DNA from: Staphylotrichum longicolle
Lineage: Eukaryota; Ascomycota; Sordariomycetes; Sordariales; Chaetomiaceae
Assembly: GCA_019096155.1 (NCBI GenBank)
Contig: JAHCVI010000004.1
Coordinates: 1,364,001 to 1,428,000, forward strand
DNA length: 64,000 nucleotides
Direction of reading: 5' to 3'
Every line of letters starts with the position of its first letter. Position 1 is the first letter of the stretch. The position numbers and the translations under genes were made by a program. This document shows, one piece after another, positions 35,301-48,785 of this stretch. Below the pieces are notes generated by a model. That model had not been told where the DNA came from, ran no database searches, and saw nothing but the letters and a program-made list of their open reading frames with translations.

Positions 35301-38300
35301 ATGTCCCAAAGCCCCAGGCTGCATTCGACATTGCGAGCCTGGCCCAGAACTTTGCGTGACCGCAGACATTTCTTCTGCGCCCAATATCAGCCCCCTTAAC
35401 ATTGCTCTCGTTGCCTGTCTGGCCAGCTGAAACTTGTCTGCTGATGCTGCTGCATCCATCAGGCATCAGGAGGGAAACGAACCCTGATCTCCTTGCTCGT
35501 CCAGCTGCTCGGTAGCGTTAGTGGCCAATCAGGACGATGGGAAACATCCGGAACGGCCCCACGAGCACATGGGCCCCCACGTTCAACAACCTTGTCGCTC
35601 CTCCTGAATGCTCACACCACATCCGCCCCTCGGTCTCGGTAACGCTAATGGGAAAGTCAAAACCGTGCCTCTGGGATTTTGTATGTGCTGATACTCCAGC
35701 GTTAAAGGAGACACACGTGGGTTGAACCAGCATTCATCGGTCGACTGCGAATGTCAACCAGTGAGCAACCGTCCATCACCACGTGAACATGGCGAGTCGC
35801 TCGTCTCAGAAGAGTGTGTTACCTTGGGGTTCCAGCAGGGAGCTGAGGGATGCCCAACTGAAGGAACAGAGAATGCTGCCTGTCATATTTGGCTCCGTCA
35901 CTGAAACGCGGCGGCCGCTAATGAAGACCGGCCACAAGCAGGCCGCCCCTTTCAACGAGTGGGACAAGGAAAAGAAACAGAGATGTGGAAAATAACTGCC
36001 GAAAAGCAATGCACCATACACCCCGGCCCGGGTCGCTGGGCTGACCAATTCCCAATGTGTCGGAACCGGCAGTCAGCTAAGCTGAGAAGTGATAACAACA
36101 AGGTTGGCGAGGCGTCACTGGCCGTGGAAGTTGTCGCCGTTATCAGATATCAGACTTGCTTTCAGCACTCTTCTCGTGTAAAGTGACGACTCCCTGACGG
36201 GCACTTAAATTAAGGAGAACGCCAACCCGACGCCGCGGAGCCACCGGGATCGGGTACACAGCGTCACCCGTCATGAGTTCGAGATCACATTTTCGGATTT
36301 CAAGGCTGCTCCATACAGAGACGAGACGGGCAATCACATTCCCGTCCGTTTCCGAAAACCAGGAATGCCAGCCCAGCCCCAACCTACTCCTAGGAAGACC
36401 AGCGACAAACGATTTTTTCGTGCAGTTGGAAACAGATGTCGAAACATAACGGCCCAACACACATGCCGGCCGCTCCGTGCTTCCACTTGACCATCCCGCG
36501 ACCCACCCTCTCCCTCCGAGTCCGAGGGAGGTTCAAGCTCCCGAAACTCATCTCAGGCCCCCCAACCTGCATTCCAAGACCCCCAACAAAGGATGGTTCG
36601 TGAAACCCCCACATTCTTCCACCCAAAACAGACCCCGCGTTTGCGTGTGGCAATGCGACTACCCTACGAACAGGGGTTCTGCAAATGTATGCGCCGCATT
36701 CAAATGTCTTTCCACAGCATCCGCCATGCGATGCCATGCCAGCCGCTGGCAGGATGCAGCGCAATCCATCAGCTGCAGACAGACACACGGCAAGTTGGGA
36801 TCTGGCGCGCAAGCAGAAGCCTGAGCTGCGGTGCGACCTTCGGTGGGTACCTGCGGCTGCGGTCCTGTCCCGTCCTGTCCAGTCCAGTCCCGTCTCAAGG
36901 GGATCGTGAAGAAACCGAGGACCGGTCACCGGCCCACGGGGCCACCGGCCGCCACTTTTTGAGATGGCCGTCGGTTGTGTCAAGTCGTCAATGGCGGCCT
37001 GTGTCAGGTCTATCCAGAATGTCCGGTCTGTGTACCCACGAGGCGCATCTCACATCGTATCTGATCGAATTGAACCTGACGTCCGATCGGGTATCCGCGT
37101 CAGATCGGCAGATGTGCTTGTCTGCTGACATTTTTGCTGAAGAACTTCACACTAAAAGAAACATGCATGGACGAGAGATCGGTATGAAGACCCGTACTGT
37201 ACATACGGGGATCTGAACCTGCGTGCGCGCACTTGACTGCAAGGCTTGGTTCAGGATCTGCTGGTTCAGAATCTGTCGGTTCAGGTGACCCACGATACCC
37301 GTCTCAGCCTGTGCCCTGCATCGCCGTCGGCACGTCGACGTCGACGAAAAGTGCATGCTGCTGTTGACACGGGCCGACATCGAGGGACCACCGCGCATCG
37401 CAGAGGGGGAGGTGCGTCGAGCGGGAAGCGTTTCCGTGTGGAGTCGGGCCTGTGGAATCTGAGATTAGCGAGGCTTGGTTCCCCACCCAAGAAATGGTGG
37501 GGATACGGGATGTTTCGGCCGAGTCTCACCGAGGAGCAAAACGGACAAACGCAGCCGAAGAAGAGGGTAACAATCCACCAAGCACACATGGATCGTGCAG
37601 AGATCACTTTTCGAACACAGCAACTTTTCCGCAATTCCCAAACTCACATTTTCCGAAACCAAACAGAGTATTCTGGGAGGTAAAGTATGTAAAAGCTCGC
37701 TTCCACCCTCGAGACAGTCGTGTCATCCGCACCAATCAACAGGAATCTAAATCGCAGTTTCGTCCACGTCAGAGTTAGGTTCCGAATGCCTGGTCCCTGC
37801 AGTAACTCGGGGGACAGATGTCATTTTCGATCCTCGACGACCCACTTGCTCCATCGGCAGCACCGCAAAGTAAAGCCGAGCAATGAGTTTTCCCAAGGCT
37901 TTTTTTCGCTCAATGTCAAAACCCCTTGGACGTTGCATACTGTGTATGTCTGCATCTCCGGACTCCCAAGCCGGCCATCCTGACCTTCTCGAACCAAGCC
38001 ACGAGGCCAGTTTGGGGAGACGACGACACAGTAGTACCCCAGCATTGCAGACAGGCGAGCCTTCGCCTAAGCGGGTGAAGGCTGCGAGTGCCGAAAATGC
38101 CACGCGCCGAGGTAAGGTACATTGCTGTATGTACATGTCCAACGGGCAGACTTTTGTCCACAGCACCGGAATTCCCAGGCTCTCATTCCGATGGGCCTGG
38201 GTGGTACCTGAGCAGCTGAGATGGCATCCTTAGGTACCTATTCATACCCCAGATTTCTCCGCTAAGCGTCAACGTTGTAATATCGCGCTTGATGACAGGC

Positions 38301-41300
38301 GTACAGTAACGGTGACGCTCCTCCGAATCCACGGATCCCTCAGCCTTTTTTGATTGAATAGACCCATTCTTGACCGATCCTCCCCGCAGTTCCGTCCCGA
38401 CGGTTATTCAGGCCCCCCGGCCTCATCTTGCATCGCAGCTGTCAAGAAGCGAACTGCCAAAATTTAACCGGCACGTGTGGGCAGAAATGAGCGTTACCCG
38501 TTTTCCCCTTGGGCCCCCCAACCCCCCTGCGCAGCCTGCCGCTCGACTCCAGCCTTGCCAGGAAGTTGGTTTTCCAGAACACATCCATTGCGGGGCCACT
38601 GTAACCCGGCGCGGCGCAATTTTTCCCTCGGTCCAACATGTTCCTTGCTGCGTGCCGGCGACGGCCCGACTGCCCTGTGGGCACAGCTCCATCTTGGTGG
38701 CAGCGCAGCCTCCGTTTCTTTTTCGCGGCCAGCAGAGTTTTCTCAGGATCACCCTTGGCAGAAACGGCTTTTCGTTTACCCACCACACCCCCTCTTCCAG
38801 GTTGTTTTCGTCGGGTCGGGCTCTCCACATCCACGTGTGCCTGGGTGTGCCTGGATGCGATGTGGCTCGTGCGGGATCGATCTCTCTCCTCTTCTCACGG
38901 GCACTGGACTTTGTTGGAGAAAGGTGACGGATGTGGCGCTTGACCCGAATGGATGTGCCCTCAAACAGGCAACGCTTGCATCGCGATCCCCCACTGTATC
39001 AGGGCATCATGTCCGTCATTCTTGCACCGTGGTTCAGTGGCTCAGTGGGTTGCTGATCACAGGGTCTCTCCTCTTTGGTTCTTGGCCTCTTCAGGAAGTT
39101 GCATCATCGTCTCTCTCGACCCAGCCCAAAAAGGCATCTGCCGAAACAGCTGTCCCTGTCCTGTCTCCGGCTCCATCGTCCATCCCGGCCCGACGCCACG
39201 CGCATGTGCTTTTCTCGCTCTCACAAGGAAACGCCAGGAAACCCTCATCAGGCGCGCTGCCGTCGCTCCCGCCTCACCGCCCTGCACACCGCCCTGCTGG
39301 CTGTTGCAGAAACCCGCTTGCCCCCGCTTTTTCTGCGTAACCGCGTCTCAGCGACGGGTGCATCTCATCCAACCGAGAGAGTGTGGTCAACGAGAGAAGA
39401 AAAAGAGAAACGGAATACATTTTCTCCTGACCGCTTCAACTTTTGCAGGAAGAAATCAACGCCACCAGCCGCCGCGAAGCATCCTCGCAAGCCCGTACCG
39501 AAAATGCCAACCGAGGCCGAAAAAGCCCACCTGCTTCCCGACTGTGAACTGTAACTAACTAACTAACTGCCTACCTGCGATGCCGCGAGGCCGACGCGCT
39601 CTCACCTCGGGATGTGGAGCGGGGAGGTCGCGGCGCATGGGGCCGGGCAATCCCGGTCTTGGAGCGAGGGGAGAACCTGTCAGTCAGTTGGTGGCAGTCT
39701 CCATCTGATGCAGAAAAAAGGCATATGGAGTCTTGAGGCGAAAAGGCGCGTCCGCGTTTCGTCAATGTGGTTCGTCCGTTCTCTGTGCATGACTTTGCTC
39801 TTTGCTGGACCCTTTTTGAGGGCGGAGATACTGTGTAAGGCAACTTGGCTGTGTTGACGGGTAAAGTCCACGTGCTCATGGGCTGCTGTGACTTGGGTGC
39901 TGCGGCGAGGGGTTAAGTGGAGATGGGAGAAGTGGACAACTTATGGATAGACGAACACTGACTCTCACGAGTGCTTCATGGTGGGTTTTGGTTGCCACAG
40001 GCGGGAACGAGGCAAAACATAAATTCGATACTATTATTGTCGATTTATCGTATTTTTCTCGCCATATTTCTGGATCAAAATAACCAGAGCAGCCCGGTGC
40101 TTGCCAAGGGTATCCTCGTGGAGCATCAGCCGGCAACACTGGCTCGTCGTTAACGTTACCGTTCCCACGAGGACAACCTTCAAAGACAGCGCGATCCGAA
40201 CGCTTGGCATCCGGGGCCGCCGCAAGCAACCGTGGCATCGCCCACGATTCATGGTAGCATCGCCCCGACACAGACGCCAGAGTCAAATGGGACGCTGACG
40301 CGCGCTCCGTACAACCAATTGTCCGTCCCCCGGGCGTCGATCGACCGTTTCGAATTGAGTTTAACTAAGTCGAGAGAGAGGGGGGGGAACTGGAACCGTC
40401 AGCTCCGCGCGCCCAGCCTCTTCTCAGCCCGCATAAGCGGTCCGGCAATGCGGCGCCGTTGTGACCGTTGGGGGGTTTCTTGGGTCGTCGGCACTCGAGG
40501 CGATTTAGCCGGTGCAGAGAAGAAGTCACAAGGCTGTGGAAGACTCACTCAGCCTTGCACGGGCGATGCTTAAAATACCTGACATTTGGTATTATACAAC
40601 GGCCATATGGCGTAGCTGAGACTCTGCACCACTCTCATGGATGATGTCTCACCGCTGATATCCATCCGGCCGCGAGACACGCGGGACCCGGGATGGATGC
40701 CTTCTTCCCGAGGAAGTCGACGCGAGAGACACACTGCCGAGGGAAAATATGGACTGATGATCTCACTCGGCGTACGGGAGGGAGAGAGGTAGGGTCACAG
40801 CGACGCTGCCCGCCTGCGCGGTCGTTTCAGGGTCCAGCGCGGTGAAGCCATGGTCAGTCAGACTCGGTCGGAGGGTGTGCTCATCGAGACACTGGACCCT
40901 GGGCCGACCGCTACAGCGACTGCCGCGTGTAAAGTGCGTTGTTCAGCAGGTGGTCAGTCGGTCCGTCGCTGGCCGGTGCTCTGGACCGTGACCTCGGCGG
41001 ACGATCACAGGTCATATTTTCCTTTCCCACGACTCGGGGCTGCCTGCCCATTTCCCCAGATTCTCGGCTGCAGATCACGTTCGGCACGGAATTGGGGACG
41101 GGCGGGCGGGCGGGTAGGCGGAATGGGGCAAAATGGACAATTGCCTTTGCAGCCTGTCTTTGCCGCCTGCCGCGCTGCCAGGAAAAGGGGTCATGTGTGC
41201 ACTTTTTGCATTGATCTCCCCGGGCGCGCGCCGCATCCTACTTCTCGAGCGCATCCCACGTCCCGGTCGTTCGAGACTTGCCGGGACCGGTCAGTCAGTG

Positions 41301-44300
41301 CCTGATGAGGAAGCTACAAATTCCGCGGGGGTAGCAAGTATCGCCCGCCGTGGTGCCACCGAGGCGGCGTTCGTCAAGTGACCCGAGTGTGTTGATGTTG
41401 GCCCATTGTTCCAGCCCGATTCTGTCGCACGGGATCGAACCCCGCTCGATCTTCATTGATGGACGATGCGGCAAACACATCTATTGCAACGCGTGGCCGG
41501 ACCTTCAGACTGACAGTCAGGGCGTCAGCTGCAGCGGACAGTTTTTCCTGAGGGTCTGGACAACACTCCTGGCGGGGTCAGGAAGGAGTCTGCAACCCAG
41601 CTGAGGTGCTGTACGAAGAACCCGCAAAGAAGGTCCTCGAACGGCAGCACCCCATGGGGGGAATGGAGGACCGAACAAGCGAACGCGCGGGCTGTCGGGA
41701 ATCGCTCAAGACAATCCCGCCGAGTGCAATGGGGCACTTTAGAATCCCACGTGGCCGATATTGGCCCGGAAGTGCGGGACTTAAGGTCGACTCGGTGACG
41801 AGAGATGGTAAATTGGTGTTTGTCGGGTATGTACTGTGGCTACCTTAGGACGGCAGTGCTCTGATTAGGGCATCAGCTTGGCAATGGGCTTGGGATCTCA
41901 TTGCTGCGCCTGCAAGTCAGTCCCGAGGCGAGATTGTTGTCGTTCCATCGGCCGATTGCCATGTGCAAAGTACCGTGAACACGGGACGAAGTATCTCGAG
42001 ACATGAAGGTTTTGGTGTTGCCCGGGTGGGCTCTCTCTCGGCTGAATTCGCAAATCTGGGGAACCTGGAGAGGGTTTCAGGGCTGCCCAGCTGGGCTGCG
42101 CCTGCTGGAGATTTTGAAATCGTGGCTGCCTTAGTGACCGGTGTGGGCCTGCAGCCACCACCGCCTTACCTGCCTTGGCACCCTTTCAGACCTGACTCAG
42201 TGGATGTCATTGGATTGGCTTTTCATGTTGATTCAACTTCAGATTCGTTCCACAGGTTTGCTTTCTATCAAACGTTCAACACAGTCCCAATTGAGGCCAC
42301 GGCAACGCAGCCTACTGAAGCAGCGCAGATACTGTGTAAAACAGCAGCTTGGATCGGCAAGGACCCGATTCGGCCGACAGGAGCGGCCAGGAACCTGGAA
42401 ATAAGGCGAGCTGCATCCGATCGATTGTCCTCCGGTTCAAGCATGTTCGAGACACGATGATGCACGAGGGACGGTCCCGGATATCGTTGCAGGTATCTCT
42501 CAAATGGGCACAAGACTTTTCCATGTTTTTGTATTTTCCGTGTTCAATATTTTATTCCTTTCTTTTCCGTTTCTCCCCGTTTTGCTGCTGTCTGACGGTC
42601 TGCGCCGTGGACTTTAGGGTTACTTGTGTGCATCCATCACAGACCGAGAAACTCGGACCACGGACTCATACAGCAAACGCCCAAGTCTCGCTACTTGGCT
42701 CGCTCGTTGCACAGGATCTTCCAGGACGACAACACAACAAGAATTGGGGGCCGTGTGGCGGCGTGGCCTCGCTTTTTGATGCAAGTCATCCCCATCTTCT
42801 GGTCCACGGAATCGCTGCCTCCTCGGACCGAATCCCGGGCCTCCCCCTAAGGCGAACAACATCTACAACCCCAGAAAATGGCGAAGCAGAAGCCTCCTGT
42901 GCCGTCGTACGGCGCAACACCACCTCGCCAATCCTCCCACCTGCCATTACAGCTTCACAAAATCCCCGGCGATACATTTGAGCCCGAGTCACCGCTTACT
43001 TTTGCGTGCCCCGGCACTTGAGGTTTGCGGCGGAGCGTCCTCGCTGTCGGATCGCGTCGCCCAGGGATTGGCCGCAGCTGGTCATTCAAGGGCGGGTGAT
43101 TATATTGCCTTCTGTGTCAGCCTGGGATCGATGGTGGTACCGACGTTGTGACCTGCCCGGAAACCGCATCCAGGCCATTCAAGTCGAGTTGTCGATGTTG
43201 AGCTGAGCCAACACATTACAGTCCATACGACATTGGTCTCGCCATCTGACCCCTAATACCCCTCGGTCGGAGTCCGAAATGACAGCAGTGCGACCATCCT
43301 GAACCCAGCGCCGCGGGCTAGCGATCAGAGGGTACCACAGACTCTCTATCACGAACTGACAGCACCCGCTGTGTTACATTTCGACGTGCCCAGGCGCCGC
43401 GTCACAGGCCGCCGGCAATTTCAACTTCTACTGATGACCTCATCCGCCTGAGCCTCCGTGACAGCGCCGTACAACCCCGGGGCGAATTTCCGCCAATGCC
43501 ACGAGCCATTGAGCGAATCTCCGAAGACATACAGCAGCAACCAGCAGCACCTTCATCTACTGTGAGACACATGCTGATTCAGAGACGGGCACGAGTTTCC
43601 CAAGGGGTCGGCAGCGGGTCCGTCGGACGGCGCCCGGGTCGACACCGCACCGAGTCTCTGTTCCGACTCTGCCTTCTCTCCCACGCCTCGCGGCAGCACC
43701 GGACCCTAACTTCGGGCCCGAGTGCCGTCGACAGGTGTGCACCCTGAGAGACTGGGAGTTTCTTGGCTCAAAGAGGGTGATGCTGCAGACCCAAGGATCG
43801 TCACTGCCGGCTGCCAAGAATAGTCGCGTCGTCAGCATGGCATTTCTGTCTGGCCCCTTTTGCAACCCCCTTTTCGAGACAACTCCAACCTTCGTTGACG
43901 CCGGTACTTCCGACCATCGCGATCCAACGCCATGGCTGTTGCCGCCCTCTCTCGCTATTACCAACAGCTGCACATCATATATTGCTGACCTCAGAACCTT
44001 ACAATAGTTGCACCTGTCACTTTTCTTCAACCACCGCCACCCCCGGGGAAGTGCACCGCGCTTTGACCCCGACGCCTCGGACCGTTCCTTTTTTGTTGTC
44101 CGTTGGCGAATATGATTCGGCCGCTTCTCTTTTGAGGTGGTCAGACTATCAAGCTCAACAACCACCATCATCCGTCAGCACACCCGGGTGACACAAGTGA
44201 CAAGTCCGTGGGACAACACCAATGGGAACCGTCCCGGGGCAAGGCAGGTGAGCAGCTCGGTGAGAAGCTTCGCCGCGGACTTGCTTGAGCGTTCGAGAGC

Positions 44301-47300
44301 CAATGGCGGTCGGCCGGTTCCGCGGATCCGGGGGCTTGATTCTGGGGGGGGGGGGCTTGTTCTGGAACTGGGAGCATTGCGGTTGCCAAATCCAGCCCTA
44401 TGACAAGACCCAAGTGGGTTGCAGTCCGGGCCCAAGCCAAGGTTGTTCACAAGTGCCGGGTCCGGTGTGGTCCATGTCCCCTGGTCAAGCCAAAAGAATA
44501 TGGAAGATACTTCGTTCTGGCCCTTTCTCTGGTTTTACCGATTTTATCTCGGTTGTCTCGACGCTGGCTTCCCCAGTGTCTCATCCCTGTTTCTCCAGCT
44601 TTGCGGAATACCTTCCCGCAACCAAGGTCCTTTGCCTTTTCGTCACCTCGCTAATTTTGCGAGGTTCCGTCTCGTTGGACGGGATTGTCCCCCTTTCACA
44701 CGGCGCAAGACAGCATCTGAAGAAGTAGCGTCTTTCCCAAGATCCATCAGAAAACTCTTGACCGCCTCTTGCTTTCCCTCCCGCTTTTACGTACTATGGG
44801 AAGGATAGTATGGTACGCTACCAAGCCGTCTGCCGGTTGCTCACATGGTTTGGTTGGTGTTTTCCAGGCTGCCTAAGGCTGTTGAAAACTTTCCGCGTTG
44901 CGCAGGCTAAATTGGCCGGGTAAAGTGTCTCTCGGGACGGGACGGCAGCAGCTTTTTTTGACTCTCTTTACAGCTTACACAGCAGTTTGGTTGGGCAGCA
45001 GCTGGACCGGCTGAGAAGGATAAGGCTTTCTCTGTTCAGCCCCCAACCAACCAGACTTTGTTCTTTTTCTCCTCTCACCGTTTTAGCCGAGTGAGAGGAG
45101 TGGCAGCCTTGTCGCGCTTGGGAGCAGGGCTTCGTCTCGCTTCTTGCCGCGCCTGCGCGCTTCTTGGTCCCTTCTGGTTTCCTGAGAAGCTCGATCCCGA
45201 GTGGTGGGGTTTTAACGGTCCGGACTGGAATTCTCCGTTGCTTGGGGCCGTGCCATGCACAAACGTCCTGATGTCAACGCTGTGGGTGTTTGTTTTACCG
45301 GTGATGATGCAGGAGGAATTGTCGTCGAGACGGAAATGGTGAAGAAGCAGGCCGTGGCTTGACTCGGAAATGGCGTGTTGACCGCCGGCTGCTTTCCTAT
45401 CTCCTCGGCGCAGGTTTCTCACACATGTTCACAGCAGGACATGTGTGGTGTTGAGCTTGCTGGCAGCTCAACCCTAACCCCCTTAAGAGGTGGTTGGCGA
45501 CATCGGCGCGGTCCAGGAGGTCTGGATCTCCGAGCGCGTCGCTTTCCGCCGTGGAAATGAGCTCGTCCTGCTGTCACGCATCGAACGCATTGCACACAGC
45601 CCCGTCTCCTTGAGCAGGCCGCTCCATCGTCACTGGCTGGCGCGGTACCAGCTGACCGTCCCAGCCGCGTTTTGCCCCCTGAGCGCGGGGGACGAGGCGG
45701 GGAAACAAGGGTCTTGAGAGGGCTGAGAACCTGGATGGTGGAACCATTGCCATGGCGTGCTCTCTCTTGCAGCAAGCAAGCCAGCAAGCCAGCAAGCCGC
45801 TGCAAGTGCTTCTCTTCCCAACTCCCGCTTCGAGGTTTCGCGATGGCGCCCAATCGCACCGCGTCGACCTCTGCTCTGTCACATCTCAGTCAAGTCACGG
45901 GCGCGCTCTTCCCGCCCGTTTCTCACGCCTCCCCCCCGCCCGCGCCACGCGCCGCGCGCCGCGCGCCTTGATGATGTGATGGCTGGCCCTGGTCCTTCAA
46001 AACCACCCTTGCTCGTGGCTCTTGGAGAAGGACAACGGGGACAGTTGTCCCAGACACCGGTTCGCATCGGTTCGGTTAGCGCAAGCGAAGTTCCGGCCCG
46101 GATGTGCAGGGAACTTCCACCCGTATTTGGCGCGCCATTCTCTCTTTTGGGGGGTCATGGAGGGCATGGATGTGCCAAAAACAGACGGCACCTTTCATCT
46201 CCCTGGGGAAAGGGTTGTGGGCCTGTGGGTGTGTTACACAAGACACCCAAGCGAACTTTGGGTTTCCCCACCCGGATCGAACGCCGCGGGTGTGGGTGTG
46301 CACGGCAAAGCGTGGGATGTGCACCATTTTGCGCCGCATTGGGCGCTTGCGAGTGATGGGGGTTCTGAGGGGTTTGGGACCCTTCACGTGAGGCGCGAAT
46401 TAGGTGAGGAGGGGTCGCCACAGGGGCCATGGAGGGGAGATCATGAAACGTCTTGTGGATGGGAACGAAGGCACACGGGACCGTCGCCGACGCCGGCGCT
46501 CGAACGCCCCGTGCCGCCGCCGGTATGTGCCCCGCCGTATTTCCCTCACTCAGCATCCATCATCCCCTCCCCGTCATCTTGCTCCTTGAGGCCAGGTGGC
46601 AGTGGGGGTTGCGCTGGCACTTCGGCGGATGATTTGACTACCTAACAGAATAACGAAGGACAATGTACTTGCGCGCAGAATGGTGTGGACCGGCACTTGC
46701 GGGCCACATACGCAGTACCGCAGCCTCACATTTCCCCGCTTACGCAGGACGTATCGAACCATGCAAGTCGAGGATGGGGTCTTAATCTATCCATCAAGCG
46801 ATTAAGCGCGGTGGGAGGTCGCCACCTCCTCACCGGCCGACCAGCCAGTCGGGCCAGCCGGGTCGTGCTGCCGACCGGCCAGTGAGGGGCCGGCACGCAG
46901 AGACATGGAAGCGACGCTGGAGTAGATCAGCGGATCTTCCGGGGGGGGGGTCTGGTGGATGGACCCCTTTTTTTTGGCCCTTCCCCCTCAAATAGGGCTG
47001 GTTGATTGGGGTCACGGTTCGCTGAGGATACGGTAGGGCCGAGAGGACCCTGGAGGTCTGGAATGTGTGTTTTGTGTGAGACAGCAGGCTGAGTTCGGAG
47101 GCTACGGTTGCGGCGGGAGGTGGCGGGGCCGGGATCACGAGGTGTGATCTGAAACAGCTGGAGAGCGGTTGGTTGGGGGTTGCGGTCAGACAGCGCCGTT
47201 GGGGGTTTTGTGAGCGTGACCAGGCTCTGTTTACTTGGGTCATCTCGGCGCCTGATTGCTTGGCCTGGGTTCTGCGGCGTGAATGGGACTGGCTTGCCTA

Positions 47301-47796
47301 GTCTTACTCAAGATGTGTTGAGTGTTGCGTCCTCGTCTTGCCCTCAAGGGTAAAAGCGCCCCAACGTTCTGATGATTGCATCCTCGCAAGATGTCTAGAA
47401 CACTCAGGGGATTTGAGAAAGAGCACCTTTGTTGAACAGGTACTGTGCCTAGTCTCAGGTCGAGATATGGACCAGTAACCCCAACCTTGAAGAAAAACAA
47501 CTTGAAGTCTCAACGCTAAACAGGGGCCTGACGAACTACCTGTCTTTCTCGAAAAAGGCTTCAGCTGTCTCGCAAGTACTAGTTGGGCCATCTGTAATAG
47601 GAGGATGCAACAATTTCTCGGGAGTTACTCGTCTCTGCATTCCTTCAATGTCTTCTCGCAAGTAGCTGTCAACAACTCTAACGAGGGCGCTGCCTTTGTC
47701 TCTTCGGGCTTTCTGTGATATACACTGAATAGTCATCATGAGGTTGCAGACCACTTGCATACTGTCGTCCTCCACAGTCTACCCTCGTGACAACAC
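32347..47796. other. Very long gene-poor region (about 15.4 kb)
   Basis: I read all six frames here and found no family motif or exon chain I could defend. The longest frames (36390-36983 minus, 38477-39340 plus, 43557-44171 minus, 45757-46356 plus) are Pro/Ser/Arg/Cys-rich and overlap rivals. Base composition stays GC-rich, so there is no sign of AT-rich, RIP-mutated transposons. Simple repeats occur, such as AACT units near 39551, GGGC units near 41100 and CGCGC units near 45950. I saw no convincing tRNA or 5S rRNA. Confidence 0.45.
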
Positions 47797-48785
47797 TCAA
47801 GCACCAATATGTACAAGCGAAGCCCAGAGACGAGGGTTTGTCCCACTGCCCTCCCTCAACTCCTTTACGGCTCGATGAAAAATCACAGCAGCATCTCTGT
47901 GGTTCGGTTCCGGAGAACACTGCAAGATTATAGGCATAAAACTTCTCCGTGACCGCTCCGCACGAGTTGTTGCGGGTGCTCCTCAGTGCGGCAAGGACGT
48001 GGTTGAACCCGGCGATGTGGAAGACCGAAGCCAGGTGAATGGCCTCGTCCAAAAGCTTCACGGCCGGGTTGTTGGCGACTTGTGCTGCTGTGGGATGAAG
48101 CAACGTGAAACGAGGTAGGGTACCGGGGAGCACTGCTTAGATGAGCCGTGCCTCGTCCTCGACGCGGCCTAGTCGCGGGTATCCTGGTGTTGTTTCCATT
48201 GCCACAAAACACATCCTCATGTCAACGGTACACGTTATGCCCCTTTCTCGTGCATACAGGAGTTACCTGAAGGTTGGGACGTCGGATGAATTGACCTGAT
48301 CCACGACAGTCTCCCCTGGTGGGTTGTTGCTGTAGCATCCCGCGGTGTGGAGGGGGATGTGGGTGAGCAAGCCGACTTCGATCCACCAGATTCTTGGAGT
48401 GCTACCGACACTGAGAGGCTGCGAAGTGTCGATTTTAGTCTGCCAGCCCACAAAGCACAAGATCGGCCTGACCGCCACGGTCCACAGGGAGTTCATTACG
48501 GAGATCAGCGTGCTACCATCGAGTATAGCACTCCCGTCATTTGACTTTCCAGATTCGACGCAGTGATCAGGTTCCGTCGAATCTTCTTGGCTGTTAGTTC
48601 TGGTAGTTCCACGGCTCCTCTCTTTCCGTGGCTTGATATGACAGCAAAGGATTTCCCAAAGACAGCACTGTTAAACACCATAACAAGAGCACAGCTTCTC
48701 GTGGCTCGGCATGAGTAAAAAGTGTTTCACCCCTTTCATATCACGGATCTGGCCGAGTAACCGCTGCATCTCGGCAGCTTCGTCT
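47797..48785 (-). pseudogene. Decayed CHAT-domain (caspase-like) protease gene, C-terminal part
   Basis: In order on the minus strand are pieces typical of fungal TPR-CHAT proteins: AAEMQRLLGQIRDMKGVKHF; FAVISSHGKRGAVELPEL; PRIWWIEVGLLTHIPLHTAG; LYARERG and FVAMETTPGYPRLGRVEDEA; TLPRFTLLHPTAAQV; LLDEAIHLASVFHIAGFNHV; and RDAAVIFHRAVKELREG ending LWASLVHIGA before the stop at 47797. They lie in different frames (at least four shifts), and an in-frame TAA sits at 48137-48139. The segment between HPTAAQV and LLDEAIHLAS, which in intact CHAT proteases carries the catalytic His (HFACHG) and Cys (SAC), is missing. So this is a dead remnant. An N-terminal TPR part may have existed upstream, but I cannot trace it. 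Family match is from memory of motif order. Confidence 0.72.

Noticed and set aside
39030..39060. Box A-like TGGCTCAGTGG on the plus strand
   Set aside because: No box B or cloverleaf follows at a suitable distance.
38477..39340. A 287-codon plus-strand frame
   Set aside because: Pro/Ser/Cys-rich with overlapping rival frames on both strands and no domain.
41420..41460. tRNA-like T-arm (GGTTCGATCC) on the minus strand
   Set aside because: The canonical T stem has a mismatch, and no matching acceptor stem, D arm or anticodon arm can be folded at the right distance.
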